Source: Sinorhizobium mexicanum
GTDB lineage: Bacteria; Pseudomonadota; Alphaproteobacteria; Rhizobiales; Rhizobiaceae
Length of the DNA: 64,000 nucleotides
Assembly (NCBI RefSeq): GCF_013488225.1
Contig: NZ_CP041241.1
Span: 1-64,000, forward strand
Direction: 5' to 3'
Shown: positions 34,464 through 44,059 of the stretch, in pieces
Numbering within the stretch: the stretch's first letter is position 1
How the letters are laid out: the number at the start of each line of letters is the position of its first letter
Translations under genes and position numbers: made by a program
Notes under the pieces: model-generated
What the model saw: only the letters and a program-made list of their open reading frames with translations
What the model was told of the DNA's origin: nothing
Database searches by the model: none

Positions 34464-35657
34464 TTGCGTGCCTCGATCGAGGTCGCCGACATCTTCCGTG
34501 CTGCCGGCGCGGCATACCGGCTCGCGCATGCAGGACATCTGAGCCTGCCGCAACTGAAGGTGATGTCGGCGGTCGAGAAATGCCGCACTGCTGCCCTCGG
34601 CGGTCACGTCGAGGCCTGCGAGGACTGCGGCCACCGGCGGATCGCCTACAGCTCCTGCCGCAATCGGCATTGCCCAAGGTGCCAGGGCGCAGCGGCACGG
34701 ACATGGCTTGCCGAACGCGAGGCTGATCTGTTTCCAGTCGGCTGCTTCCACGTCGTGTTCACTCTGCCGGCCGAGACCGCCGACATAGCGTTCCAGAACA
34801 AGGCGCTCGTCTATGACCTGCTGTTCAAGGCGGCGTCGGAGACGATGCTGACCATCGCGGCCGATCGCAAGCACCTCGGCGCGCGCATCGGCATCACCGC
34901 CGTGCTCCACATCTGCGGATCGGCGATGACGCACCATCCGCATGTGCACATGATCGTTCCGGGCGGCGGCATCACGCCAGACGGAAGTCGATGGATATCA
35001 TCGCGCCCGGCCTTCCTGCTTCCGGTACGCGTACTCAGCAATCTGTTTCGACGACTATTCCTCATCCGGCTGGTCGCTCTGCACGACGCCGGGCGGCTCA
35101 GCTTTTTTGGCGCACTTGCTCATCTCGCCGAGCGGCAGGCATTCTTGCGGCATCTATCGCCGGTCCGAAAGAAACGCTGGCTGGTCTATGCGAAGGCGCC
35201 GTTCGCGGGTCCTGAGGCGGTTCTTGCCTATCTGTCGCGCTATACCCACCGGGTCGCAATCTCGAACCGCCGCCTGATCACCTTCAACGAAACTGGCGTC
35301 ACCTTCTGCTATAAAGACTACCGCCGCGACGGCTGCGACCGGCAGCAGATCATGACGGTCGCGGTCGATGAGTTCATCCGCCGTTTCCTGCTCCATGTCT
35401 TGCCGCGTGGCTTCCATCGTATCCGGCACTACGGCCTGCTCGCCAGTTCAGCCCGCAAGACCAGCCTCGCGCTCGCGCGCGAACTCCTGCACGTCGCCGC
35501 ACCGGTCGATGACGGCGCACCGGGTGAACAGGATGACTTCCGCCCGCCATGCCCCTGCTGCGGAGGACGAATGATCGTCATCGAGATGTTCGAACGCTGG
35601 AAGCAGCCGCGCGGACCGCCGGATGCGACGGCGACAAACCGGGAGACGGCTTCATGA
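34464..35657 (+). CDS. IS91-family transposase
   Basis: A 397-residue protein if it starts at the TTG at 34464, two bases after the recombinase stop (coupled). Reading LRASIEVADIFRAAGAAYRLAHAGHLSLPQLKVM matches family starts. A zinc cluster C..C...CRNRHCPRCQG is at about 50-75. The HUH motif is HHPHVHMIVPGGGI near 155-168, and YLSRYTHRVAISNRRL near 260 holds the candidate catalytic tyrosines. It moves by rolling-circle-like transposition. It appears intact. Confidence 0.9.
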   Translation: MRASIEVADIFRAAGAAYRLAHAGHLSLPQLKVMSAVEKCRTAALGGHVEACEDCGHRRIAYSSCRNRHCPRCQGAAARTWLAEREADLFPVGCFHVVFTLPAETADIAFQNKALVYDLLFKAASETMLTIAADRKHLGARIGITAVLHICGSAMTHHPHVHMIVPGGGITPDGSRWISSRPAFLLPVRVLSNLFRRLFLIRLVALHDAGRLSFFGALAHLAERQAFLRHLSPVRKKRWLVYAKAPFAGPEAVLAYLSRYTHRVAISNRRLITFNETGVTFCYKDYRRDGCDRQQIMTVAVDEFIRRFLLHVLPRGFHRIRHYGLLASSARKTSLALARELLHVAAPVDDGAPGEQDDFRPPCPCCGGRMIVIEMFERWKQPRGPPDATATNRETAS

Positions 35658-35945
35658 CCCGGCATGGAATAGGCAAGACTTCAGCCGCAGGCGCCCCGCC
35701 TCCGGCAACCAACCCACGCGCGTTCATGCTGATTATCGCCGCCGACAGGGTTATGACGGGCCAGGTGCCGGGCGGGCTAACCCGCGCGGACGGGCAACGA
35801 AGTGCCCTGTCCGCATCCATCGCTCCACCGTCTGGCTGCAGTCGCGCTACCGCTTCGCGTCCGGCATTTGCCGGATAGGACTCGAGGTTGAACGACAAAA
35901 AGCGACTTCTTGCCAATTTTTGCCAAAGCCGCTATGGTCTTTCGC

Positions 35946-36185
35946 ATGAGCACAATGAACATTTCCCTACCGGACCATCTGAAGAGCTTCGTCGATGAGC
36001 AAGTCGCCGGACGGGGCTATAGCACGAGTAGTGAATATATCCGGGAACTGATACGTCGAGATCAGGACCGTCTCGCGTTACGTCGGTTGTTGCTTGACGG
36101 AGCTTCGTCCGCACCGACCGATCCGGTCGACGCGGAATATTTCACCGGTCTGCGCGATCAAGTTCGTGGTCGACAGAGCAAGTGA
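35946..36185 (+). CDS. ParD-like antitoxin (CC2985 type)
   Basis: A 79-residue protein. MSTMNISLPDHLKSFVDEQVAGRGYSTSSEYIRELIRRDQDR is the ribbon-helix-helix DNA-binding part of ParD antitoxins. The C-terminal part (LRRLLLDGASSAPTDPVDAEYFTGLRDQVR) wraps the toxin. It overlaps the ParE gene by 4 bases. It would repress its own promoter, which lies just right of the IS91-type element. Confidence 0.9.
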   Translation: MSTMNISLPDHLKSFVDEQVAGRGYSTSSEYIRELIRRDQDRLALRRLLLDGASSAPTDPVDAEYFTGLRDQVRGRQSK

Positions 36186-36511
36186 ATAACAAAGCGATTG
36201 TTCCCAGGGAACTGGCCCGTAGTGATGTCGAAGCCGCCGTCGACTATTATGCGCGCGAAGCTGGAACCGAAGTCGCCCTCGGCTTTGTCGACGCTCTTCA
36301 ATCGGCTTACGATTTGATCGCAAATCACCCGGAGTCCGGATCGCTGCGGTATGCATACGAATTGGGATTACCTGACGTGCGGAGTATCTCCCTGAAGCGA
36401 TATCCCTATCTCATTTTCTATCGTGTCCAGTCAGGTTATATTGACGTATGGCGTGTGCTTCATGCCAAACGCGACATCCCGCACTGGATGCAGGAACCGG
36501 ATAGTCACTGA
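36182..36511 (+). CDS. ParE/RelE-family toxin
   Basis: A 109-residue protein beginning at the GTG inside the antitoxin stop (GTGA overlap). The pattern VPRELARSDVEAAVDYYAREAGTEVALGFVDALQSAYDLIANHPESGS, then RSISLKRYPYLIFYRVQSGYIDVWRVLHAKRDIPHWM, is the RelE/ParE fold with the usual F.YLIFY and VLH..RD strands. It is either a gyrase poison or an mRNA interferase; ParE is more likely given the partner. The pair would stabilise the replicon or the block. Confidence 0.9.
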   Translation: MNNKAIVPRELARSDVEAAVDYYAREAGTEVALGFVDALQSAYDLIANHPESGSLRYAYELGLPDVRSISLKRYPYLIFYRVQSGYIDVWRVLHAKRDIPHWMQEPDSH

Positions 36512-37086
36512 CTGCCAGGACATTCCCGCCGGGGCTGTTCGTAGGTTCGATTCCGTTCAAGGCGAGGGGATGCACGTCGAATTCGCGAAAGCTGCGGCTG
36601 CGTCGGCGAGTACCTGTCGTCTCGGGTGGGTGGACATCGGAAGTTCGGATGTCCCTCGGGCCGCTGCTCTGGTTCGCGCCGTTTCGGAGACCTTGCCAGC
36701 TCTTACCCTACCGACTGAACTCGGGCCATAAACAGACTTCGGCCGGAAATCCGGCTCAATCTTCAGCTCGGCTGGTGATGGACGCCCGCAACCGGCTGAA
36801 AGCAGCGTCTGCCATACGAGCGGCGTGCTTGCGGCGTACCTCCTTGGCTATTCAGCCCAGGCTTTCGAAGATCTTCGTGGCGAAGGTTTCGAAAGCAAGC
36901 CGCCGTCCCGAGATGAGAAACACGTCCATTTGCCCTAGATTTCGACGATTGCCGGTGCCCGGGTCGGTGGTATCCTGATCTACAGACCGGATCTGCAAAT
37001 GCCTCACGCGGTTCAATAGCTGGCCTCTTCTTTCAGTAGCGCGCTCGTCGATTTGCGCAAAGGAAACGAGCTTCGGGGGTGCTGCA
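36512..37086. other. Intergenic region without a gene
   Basis: A 575-base stretch between the ParDE module and the large unknown gene. Short overlapping frames have no recognisable motif. It presumably holds the promoter for the 37087-42391 pair, but I cannot assign one. Confidence 0.5.
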
Positions 37087-40000
37087 ATGAATGAGATCAT
37101 CGGCAAGATTACACATAAGGAAAGCGGCCTCGGGGTTCCGGATCTACTCGTGATCGTTTATGACCTCGATCCCGACACGCGCCCTGAAGAATTGGCGCTT
37201 GACGGTACCTTGCTTTCGGGCACCGCGGTGACCACCGGCCCGGCGGGCCTGTCGGCGCTCGGCGATCGAATTTGCTCCGTCGCGACCGACAGGAATGGCG
37301 AATTCGGGTACAAGTTCGAGGATTCCGAATTCAAGATTCGAAGCGAGCAGGAAAAACGCCCGGACCTCCTGCTGATGGTGGCAGCGCCGGAAGAAACGGG
37401 CCAGGACCCGAACTCCCGCATTCTCCATTTCTCGCTCGCCGTACGCCAGAATGCCGGTCGGCTCGAGACGTTCCTGATCCGGCTTTCCTCCGAGCAGTTG
37501 ACGAAAGCCGGCATCCCCTTGCCGACCCTCAACCTCGCCGACAATGAGCCGTCGAAAAGCATCCTCACCAGGGTGGCCGCCTTCGATGAACGGCGCGAGG
37601 CGATGCGCGTGGGGCTCGCGGATCTGACACGCAAGCAATTGGAGATAGAGAAGGCACGGCTCGAGACCTTCCACAACGACATCAAACCGCGGTTGATCAA
37701 AGAGCTTTCGGCCGTGAACGAAAACCTGGTGAATCCCGAACGTCTGGTGCTGCCGGGCCAAAGCGTTCTCGACAAGAGCGTCGCCGTCATGACGGACGTC
37801 ATCACGAAGGTCATCAACGATCCGGTCGCGCGGTCGCCGCGCCGGGGCTATGTCAGCCTTTCCGATGATCAGAAGGGGCAACTCGAACCGCTTCGCGACG
37901 CCCACGGCTTTATCGATGAATCGGACGTTGCGAAGGTCCTGGGCCCCTCACCGTCGGTCGAGGCGCAAAACGGCAACGCCGCCCTCATTCGAGAGGACCC
38001 CTTGGTCCAGGTCTGCCGCGACCTTTCCAGAAGGCAAAGGCGAGCAGCCGAGCTCCTGGACGTTCCGGCGGGTACCCCGGGTGAAGACACCGACGATGTC
38101 GAGGCTGGCGCCGGCGCAATTGTCCCGGATGATGATCCAATCACCAAAAGCGATATAAGACGGCGCTTGTCCCACCTGATGAGCACGTTGACCTCGCCGG
38201 AGGAAGAAGTCGTCAACGGCCTCACGCCCCGCTCGGACAAGATCGAGGTCCAGAAGCAGATACGGCAGCTGTCATTGGAGAAAAGCCCGGCGGACACGCC
38301 CGCCTATTTCGATTTTCACAACCTTCAGATCGCTTTCGAGCATGTCTGGCAGGAGGTGATCGATCAGGGCCTGATTGATCTCGCCGAAAATGCGTTCGAC
38401 ACGATCGTCGCCCTGGGGGGTGACCCAAACGCTTTCGATTTCACAACCAATGTCGGGCACGGCTTCGTGAAGCTCGGCAGGCGGGTCGCGAGGACCGTCC
38501 GGGATCATCGGGATGGCGCCGACAGTGGAGACAGTTCGACCTGGCCGGGTGGCACGAGGGTCACCGACTCTTCATGGGGCGATGCCCGCGACCATCGCGC
38601 CGGGTGGCTCGGGATCGCCGACGACCTGCCCCAGGTCCTGAAGGATCTGGAGCAGCGGATAAAGGAGCCCTTCAATTTCACCATCTACGCGGCGAACCAG
38701 AAGGAGCGCAGCATCAATTTCGGGATCCTGCTGACCTACAATCAGGAATGGAAGCCGCAGGCCTACCAGGCGGGCGAATTGGTCAGAACCATCACGCTTG
38801 CTCCGAAGCAGGTCCAGAAGATAAGCGTGACCAGGAAGATCCACAAAAAGCGCTACCAGAAAGAGGTGGAGAACCACGTCCGGAGCTGGCGCGAGGAATC
38901 CACGCTGACGGCGCGGGCCGAAGAGGAGATCGTGCGGCGTGCTTCGGTCAAGACCAACTTCAACCTGACGACCCAGCACAAGTTCGACGTCAAGGTCCCG
39001 GGGCTCGGAAGCACCGACAATACCGTCACGAGCAGCTTCACGCGGGACGCCAGCAAGTCGTCCGACGACATCAAGAAATCCTTCCACGAGGCCGTCACCA
39101 AATCGGCACAGGACTACAAGAACGAGCGCTCCACCGAGGTCGTCACCGAGGACACTGAGGATCTCGAAACAGTGGAAACGACGGAGATCACCAACCCGAA
39201 TGACGAGATTGCCGTCACGTTTCTCTTCTACGAGCTGCAACGCCGCTTCCGCGTAACGGAATCGCTGCACAAGATAACGCCGGTGATCCTTGTCGCCCAG
39301 GAAGTGCCGCGACCCGACGAGATCGATAACGATTGGCTGATGACCTACGACTGGATCCTGCGGCGCGTGCTGCTCGACGATTCGTTCCTCCCGGCCCTCG
39401 ACTATCTGACCGAGAACGTCGCCGGCGACGACGTGGCACTGGCGCAGATGAGGCTGAGCCTCAAGGCCCAGAGCGAGAAGACGCAATCGCTTCGAGCCAT
39501 CCAGGAGCGTCTGCAGATCAGAATGATGGCCCTGAAGGAATACCTTCGCCTGCTGAAGACTCCGTCATTCCTGGATGAATTCACGAACCCGTTGTACAAG
39601 GAATTCGCAAAGGACAAGACGGCGGTCGAGGATGCCATTCAGGCCGTCGCGGACGATCTGAACGACCTCGGCGGCCAGATCGGGAAGGAAACCGAAGCGC
39701 TGAACGCACTGGTGAATGCCTATTCCGAGGCATTCAGGGAACACGTCAATCATCTGACGCAGATCGCCCGGCTGCGCATGCATGTCAAACAGAACATCCT
39801 CTTCTACATGCAGGCCATATGGAACCATGAGCCCCCGGACCAGCGGTTCTTCCGCCTGCACAACACGAAGACGCCGGTCCTGCGGAAAAAGCGCAAGTGG
39901 ATACGGGTCGACTTCAGCGCCCCCCGTCCCGACATGATGGCGGCGATGGCCCACAGGACGCTACCGAGTTTCAGCCCCTCCCCGGTGCGCACATACGAAG

Positions 40001-40596
40001 TCGAGACGAAGTATGAGCTGCACCCCGATTTTGATCCCCAGCTCCATTACGTGCCGCTGTCGCAGGTCGCTGATCTGGAAACGCTTCTCGGGTTCAAGGG
40101 CAACTACGCCGTATTCCCGTTGAAGGAGTCCAACGCCCTGACGGACTTCATGATGGCCCCGTACATCGACCACGCCTTCAATGCCCTGGTCGACCCCGAC
40201 GACCTCGGCAACTGGTCCCTCGAGGATTTTTCCGATTACGTTTGTTGCTTGCGGGATCAGCTGGACGACGCTGAATTCGACCGGATCAAGGACCAGCTCC
40301 AGGCTCAGTTCAAGAGGCTTCTGACCGCCAGCCGGCGGGCCGACGACATGGTCACGGTCCCGTCGGGATCGCTGTTCATCGAAGCTCTTCCGGCGACCCA
40401 TTCGCTCATCGAGGAGTTCAAGGCTCGCCACCGTGCGGTCGACGTCAAGCGGGCCCAGGCGGAAGTGCGAAAAATCGAGCTGGAGAATGTCCGCTACGCG
40501 GCTCGCGTACTCGGCGATGAGCTTGAGGATCCGGAGATCGAAAAGAAGGTCGTTGTCGAAGGATCGAGTGTTGTCATTCCCGCCGACGATACCTAG
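37087..40596 (+). CDS. Large protein of unknown family (1,169 residues)
   Basis: I do not recognise a named family. The first ~140 residues look like a carboxypeptidase-regulatory/transthyretin-like beta-sandwich (IIGKITHKESGLGVPDLLVIVYDLD; SVATDRNGEFGYKFED). Residues ~165-240 and 390-480 are charged and helical. A beta domain around 525-580 (FNFTIYAANQKERSINFGILLTYNQEWKPQAYQAGELVRTITLAPKQVQKISV) leads into a charged helix RKIHKKRYQKEVENHVRSWREESTLTARAEEEIVRRASVKTNF. Then there are acidic coiled-coil stretches (TEVVTEDTEDLETVETTEI), and a long helical part (770-930). No signal peptide or membrane helix. The pair with the toxin-like gene 101 bases downstream suggests a carrier, a structural shell or a dedicated export/assembly protein. 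Confidence 0.6.
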   Translation: MNEIIGKITHKESGLGVPDLLVIVYDLDPDTRPEELALDGTLLSGTAVTTGPAGLSALGDRICSVATDRNGEFGYKFEDSEFKIRSEQEKRPDLLLMVAAPEETGQDPNSRILHFSLAVRQNAGRLETFLIRLSSEQLTKAGIPLPTLNLADNEPSKSILTRVAAFDERREAMRVGLADLTRKQLEIEKARLETFHNDIKPRLIKELSAVNENLVNPERLVLPGQSVLDKSVAVMTDVITKVINDPVARSPRRGYVSLSDDQKGQLEPLRDAHGFIDESDVAKVLGPSPSVEAQNGNAALIREDPLVQVCRDLSRRQRRAAELLDVPAGTPGEDTDDVEAGAGAIVPDDDPITKSDIRRRLSHLMSTLTSPEEEVVNGLTPRSDKIEVQKQIRQLSLEKSPADTPAYFDFHNLQIAFEHVWQEVIDQGLIDLAENAFDTIVALGGDPNAFDFTTNVGHGFVKLGRRVARTVRDHRDGADSGDSSTWPGGTRVTDSSWGDARDHRAGWLGIADDLPQVLKDLEQRIKEPFNFTIYAANQKERSINFGILLTYNQEWKPQAYQAGELVRTITLAPKQVQKISVTRKIHKKRYQKEVENHVRSWREESTLTARAEEEIVRRASVKTNFNLTTQHKFDVKVPGLGSTDNTVTSSFTRDASKSSDDIKKSFHEAVTKSAQDYKNERSTEVVTEDTEDLETVETTEITNPNDEIAVTFLFYELQRRFRVTESLHKITPVILVAQEVPRPDEIDNDWLMTYDWILRRVLLDDSFLPALDYLTENVAGDDVALAQMRLSLKAQSEKTQSLRAIQERLQIRMMALKEYLRLLKTPSFLDEFTNPLYKEFAKDKTAVEDAIQAVADDLNDLGGQIGKETEALNALVNAYSEAFREHVNHLTQIARLRMHVKQNILFYMQAIWNHEPPDQRFFRLHNTKTPVLRKKRKWIRVDFSAPRPDMMAAMAHRTLPSFSPSPVRTYEVETKYELHPDFDPQLHYVPLSQVADLETLLGFKGNYAVFPLKESNALTDFMMAPYIDHAFNALVDPDDLGNWSLEDFSDYVCCLRDQLDDAEFDRIKDQLQAQFKRLLTASRRADDMVTVPSGSLFIEALPATHSLIEEFKARHRAVDVKRAQAEVRKIELENVRYAARVLGDELEDPEIEKKVVVEGSSVVIPADDT

Positions 40597-40680
40597 GACC
40601 GCTGCGCTCCGCGGTCTCGTCGGACGCGCGAAGGGCGCCGTAGCACCTTGAATTGCTGCATGTTTCCGCAGGAAACATCA
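40597..40680. repeat. Degenerate rhizobial intergenic repeat
   Basis: The outline ccgctgcgctccgcgg (hairpin) ... ggacgcgcgaagggcgccgtag-caccttgaattgctgcatg keeps the parts gg.cgc.gtag, ctttgaa-like and ctgcatg seen at 13096-13240. It separates the unknown gene from the toxin-like gene but has no T-run, so co-transcription is possible. Confidence 0.55.
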
Positions 40681-40696
40681 GAGGAGGAACCGCGCG

Positions 40697-42391
40697 ATGG
40701 GCGACGGGTTCAGCGACAGGATGTGCTCCGCCCCGCTCACCGAGGACCGCATGTGCTATGCCCCGGGTGTGAGCCCGCCACCCTCGGAACTGGAGAGGTT
40801 CAGGCAAGCGATTACAGAGGCAAGCAAGGTCCACAGGAACGAGCAGCTTCGCGCGATGATTCCTTCGCCGCAGGTGATCGCGGCCGAACGGCGCAACCAG
40901 GAAGCGGACTTCAAGAAACTCCTGGCTGATGCCGGCCTCACTGAAAAGGAATTCGAGATCGTCGTCGCTTACGCGCGAGAGCAATTCTACAGCGGCGTCA
41001 CGCTGTCCGAAGAGGTCCTCGAGGACCGCATCCGGGCGCTCCACCCGCCCCCGCCCCGATTCCAGGGCACGGTCGACCCTCGCGGCTACAATATCGGTCT
41101 GATGCCCCGCACGCAGATCGCGTACGACTTCTTCCTGTCGGCTGCCCAGGAATGCTTGAAACCACAGAAGTTCCTCGAGTGCTTCGGCACGGCGCTGAGC
41201 CTCGCGCTCGACTTCATGCCCGTGATCGGCAACATCAAGGGTCTCATAGAGGCCTATACGGGCCGGGACCTCATAACCGGCGACAAAATCCCTGACTGGG
41301 CGCGCTGCCTCAACGTGGCACTGGCCGTATTGCCTGGAGCGGGCGCCGCGTGGAAGGCAATCCGCGCAGGCCTGAGAGCCGCCCAACGCGGCAGCAAGGC
41401 TGCCGTGAAAGCAGTTCTCCCGATCGCCATGGTCGTGGCCGTCGCCAAGGCGACGCCCGCGGAATCGATGCAGATCATCAAGACTGTCGCCGGCCTCAAC
41501 GAGACCGCGCTCAGGACCGCTGTAAAAGAGGCAGAGAAAGTGGGCGGAGGCGTTCTTTCCGCGAGCAAGGCGCAGGATGCAGCGGTTCGGGAACTGAGCC
41601 GTGTCCTTTCGCCAGACCAGATTGCAGACATCGAAAAGGCGATATCTGAGAAGGCGGCAAAGGCGACGGCGGCCGAGGCCCCGGCAGCGGCAAAGGCTGC
41701 GACAGCCCCCGCCCCGTCGAAACCCCAGGTCCCCGGCATGCCGGGGGCCGTGCCCGGGGCGGGATCCGGCGGCGGCGGAGGTGCAGGGCGGCGACCGAGG
41801 AAGAAACCGAAAGGGACGACCGGGCCAAAGGCCCTGTCTGCGGCAGAGAAGACAAAGGCCTATAAGGACGTCGGCTTCGCCAGGAGGGATATGCCGCAAG
41901 GTGACCAATACAAACCCTGGGGGCGCTACCAGGTCGGGAAAACAAAGAAGAACTACGAGCAGGCCGCCAAGCTCAAGGATGGTCGCGAGGTCAGGATCGA
42001 TGATCTGGAAATAAACAAAGCGGCGCCCGAAACGCTCGACATGGTCGACTACAAGCACTCAAAAGAGGTCACCGAGATCGCCGATATCCTGAAGAAATCG
42101 AAAAACCAGTATGACGATGTTTTCTTCAGGGAACTTGAGAAGTCCGGGCACTGGCAGGGCTTCGCTGACAAAATCGACCAATTCTTGCGCCAGGCCCAAC
42201 TGATCCTCGAGAATCCAAAGGCTTTGGGCCAGATCATCATCCGGTGCAGCGACAGCCGGACTGCTCACATTTATGAGCATATCGTTGCCAATCTATACGG
42301 CAACATCTTCACAAAGGTCGGCAAGAAATGGGTCAAATCGGAAGGACTGGAAAAGATAATCGACGCGATCGAGATCGAAGTCGTCCCTTGA
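40697..42391 (+). CDS. Candidate polymorphic toxin (pre-toxin TG-like plus possible REase-like C-terminus)
   Basis: A 564-residue protein, GAGGAGG upstream. Residues ~1-130 contain two DRMC motifs (7-10, 17-20) and a helical segment. Residues ~172-215 (FMPVIGNIKGLIEAYTGRDLITGDKIPDWARCLNVALAVLPG) match the pre-toxin TG layout: a glycine-rich turn, E..TGRDLITG, W.R and LPG. A hydrophobic helix follows (PIAMVVAVA). Residues ~320-375 are an Ala/Pro/Gly linker. The C-terminal ~180 residues are a separate domain with VDYK at 450-453 preceded by RIDDLEIN (434-440), suggesting the D...(D/E)xK metal site of restriction-endonuclease-fold toxins, and a late CSDSRTAHIYEHIV. Both function and delivery are inferred. 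No immunity gene is evident downstream. Confidence 0.6.
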   Translation: MGDGFSDRMCSAPLTEDRMCYAPGVSPPPSELERFRQAITEASKVHRNEQLRAMIPSPQVIAAERRNQEADFKKLLADAGLTEKEFEIVVAYAREQFYSGVTLSEEVLEDRIRALHPPPPRFQGTVDPRGYNIGLMPRTQIAYDFFLSAAQECLKPQKFLECFGTALSLALDFMPVIGNIKGLIEAYTGRDLITGDKIPDWARCLNVALAVLPGAGAAWKAIRAGLRAAQRGSKAAVKAVLPIAMVVAVAKATPAESMQIIKTVAGLNETALRTAVKEAEKVGGGVLSASKAQDAAVRELSRVLSPDQIADIEKAISEKAAKATAAEAPAAAKAATAPAPSKPQVPGMPGAVPGAGSGGGGGAGRRPRKKPKGTTGPKALSAAEKTKAYKDVGFARRDMPQGDQYKPWGRYQVGKTKKNYEQAAKLKDGREVRIDDLEINKAAPETLDMVDYKHSKEVTEIADILKKSKNQYDDVFFRELEKSGHWQGFADKIDQFLRQAQLILENPKALGQIIIRCSDSRTAHIYEHIVANLYGNIFTKVGKKWVKSEGLEKIIDAIEIEVVP

Positions 42392-42779
42392 ACCATTGCA
42401 TCTTTGGCTCCACGGTCACCGCGAGTCTTGCCCAGTCTGAAGCTTCGAGTTGATCCGAAAATCGCATAATGTATCGTCTGGAACAGTGTGTTTGCTCCAC
42501 GACACAGGGCGGCTATTCCGAACTACTTCGACCGTCTGGGCTTTGAACTCCTGCGGCCACTCTTCAGGGCCTCAAGTCCGGTTGTTCCCGGCGGCGAAGG
42601 CATGCCGAACCGCAATTTCGAACTGCGCAAGGTGAGCGGCGTCGACTTCCGCATCGGCCTCGGCGTCGCCTGGAACAAGGAGGACCCGACCGCGAGCCGC
42701 GACGACATCATCGACATCGCGAAGTCATTGGCGAGGTCGGGCAGGTAAGGGAAGCAGACAGACAGGAAAACCCTGGATA
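42392..42779. other. Region downstream of the toxin-like gene
   Basis: About 390 bases. A short frame (42488-42748) ends with SGVDFRIGLGVAWNKEDPTASRDDIIDIAKSLARSGR, which looks like a gene's tail (possibly a LysR effector-domain end) without a recognisable start. It is also the position where an immunity gene would be expected, but its product is not typical of one. I call nothing here. Confidence 0.35.
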
Positions 42780-44025
42780 GAGGAGGCCGGAAGGGCCACA
42801 CTTCCCGCCAGCAAGGCGAGCGAATCGGAATTGTTGGGGGCGGCTGCCAAGACACGGTTGTGCTCGTCGCTCGCGGCCTCGAAATCCCCATCCATGGCTC
42901 GGAAGCCAGCCATGCAAATGCGGGCCGCCGTGTCGGCGGGATCAAGGGCCAACCCTTGTTCGATGCACGCTTTCCAGTGTTGCATGGATATTCGTGGATC
43001 GCTGGCAAAGGCGTTGCAGGCCTGTACGGAGTATGCGAGTCCAAGATCGGTCCAAGCGCGTGCGAGCCCAGGATCGAGCTCAACCGCTCGCGACAGTAAA
43101 CGGATCGCTTCGGCATTGGATTCACGCGTGAACAAGTTGAGTTGCTCCTGCCCGAGCAAATAGCACTCATACGCAGGTAGGCTGGCAGGATGCCTTCGCC
43201 GGACAACGTCTCGTTTGAACTTAAGAAGCTTCCCACAGCAGCTTGCGAGACTGTTGACGACGTTCTCGGTGACCATGTCCTGAATGACAAACAACTCGTC
43301 GGCCGACTGATCGTAGCGCGCGCCCCAAAGGTCGGCTCCGCTCCGTGCATCGACGAGTTGCACCGAAATTCGAATTTGCCCTTCGCGCGATTGCAAGCTG
43401 CCCTTAAGAAGGTAATCGGCATCCAACGCCCGCCCGATGGATCGCGCGTCTTCACGTTTTCCCTTGTATGAGAGCATTGTCTGACGGGATATGACGGCGA
43501 GGTCGGGATAGCGTGCGAGATCGGCAATAATGTCTGCCGTCAAGCCATCTGCCAGACGCTCCCAGTTTTTGTGACCACTAATATCTTCGAATGGAAGCAC
43601 AGCGATGACTGGGGGCCCGAATTTCTCGAAATCAGCGAGCAGCTCACCCGCTGCACTACCAGCAAAAAGCGGGGTATGAGCGGGTGTGTTGAATCCTGCC
43701 AAGCTATGACCACTTTCGGGAGCAGCTAAAGCCGCTTTGAGCGCTGTCGCGTCGCCGTTGAGCTGCACTCGGTAAACCCTGACGGGCCAGGCAATATTTT
43801 TGAGCTGCTGCTCCCCGAGGTCCCTCTAAGATGATATCGACTTTGCCTCGCACGTCCTCCTGCACCCGAGCGGAGACATAAATACCACCCGGTTCGGCGA
43901 GTCCTTCGAGCCGTGCCGCCACGTTCACACCATCGCCGTAGATGTCGCCCTCATCGACGATGACGTCGCCCACATCGATGCCGATGCATCCAACGTGGAT
44001 CGCCCGATCGATGTGAGCAGTTCAT
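42780..44025 (-). pseudogene. Broken class III adenylate cyclase with TPR-type C-terminus
   Basis: Read leftward, the start at about 44025 is inside the cyclase domain: [33 protein letters not shown] is the conserved cyclase core. An extra G near 43830 shifts the frame: the correct sense ([24 protein letters not shown]) lies in the next frame. From there a CadC/TolB-like segment (PVIAVLPFEDISGHKNWERLADGLTADIIADLARYPDLAVISR; ADYLLKGSLQSREGQIRISVQLVDA) and TPR helices (AVELDPGLARAWTDLGLAY) continue until homology stops near 42790. Both ends are missing, so the gene is dead. Confidence 0.85.
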
Positions 44026-44059
44026 GGGCGATCTCAAGTCCGGGCATATGAGAGATCCC

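Larger units (their letters stand above)
33390..35890 (+). mobile_element. IS91-type element with accessory tyrosine recombinase
   Basis: A tyrosine recombinase frame (33545-34461) followed two bases later by an IS91/HUH transposase (34464-35657), the known order in this IS91 subgroup. Outer limits are estimated from the redoxin fragment on the left and the ParD gene on the right; IS91-type elements lack inverted repeats and target duplications, so the ends cannot be fixed by eye. GC and codon use match the neighbours. Confidence 0.75.

Noticed and set aside
36000..36511. ParDE as part of the IS91-type element
   Set aside because: No evidence for element ends beyond ParE; co-location alone is not enough.
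42488..42748. Possible immunity gene for the toxin-like protein
   Set aside because: The product looks like the tail of a larger protein (possibly LysR) and has no ribosome-binding site or typical immunity-protein features.
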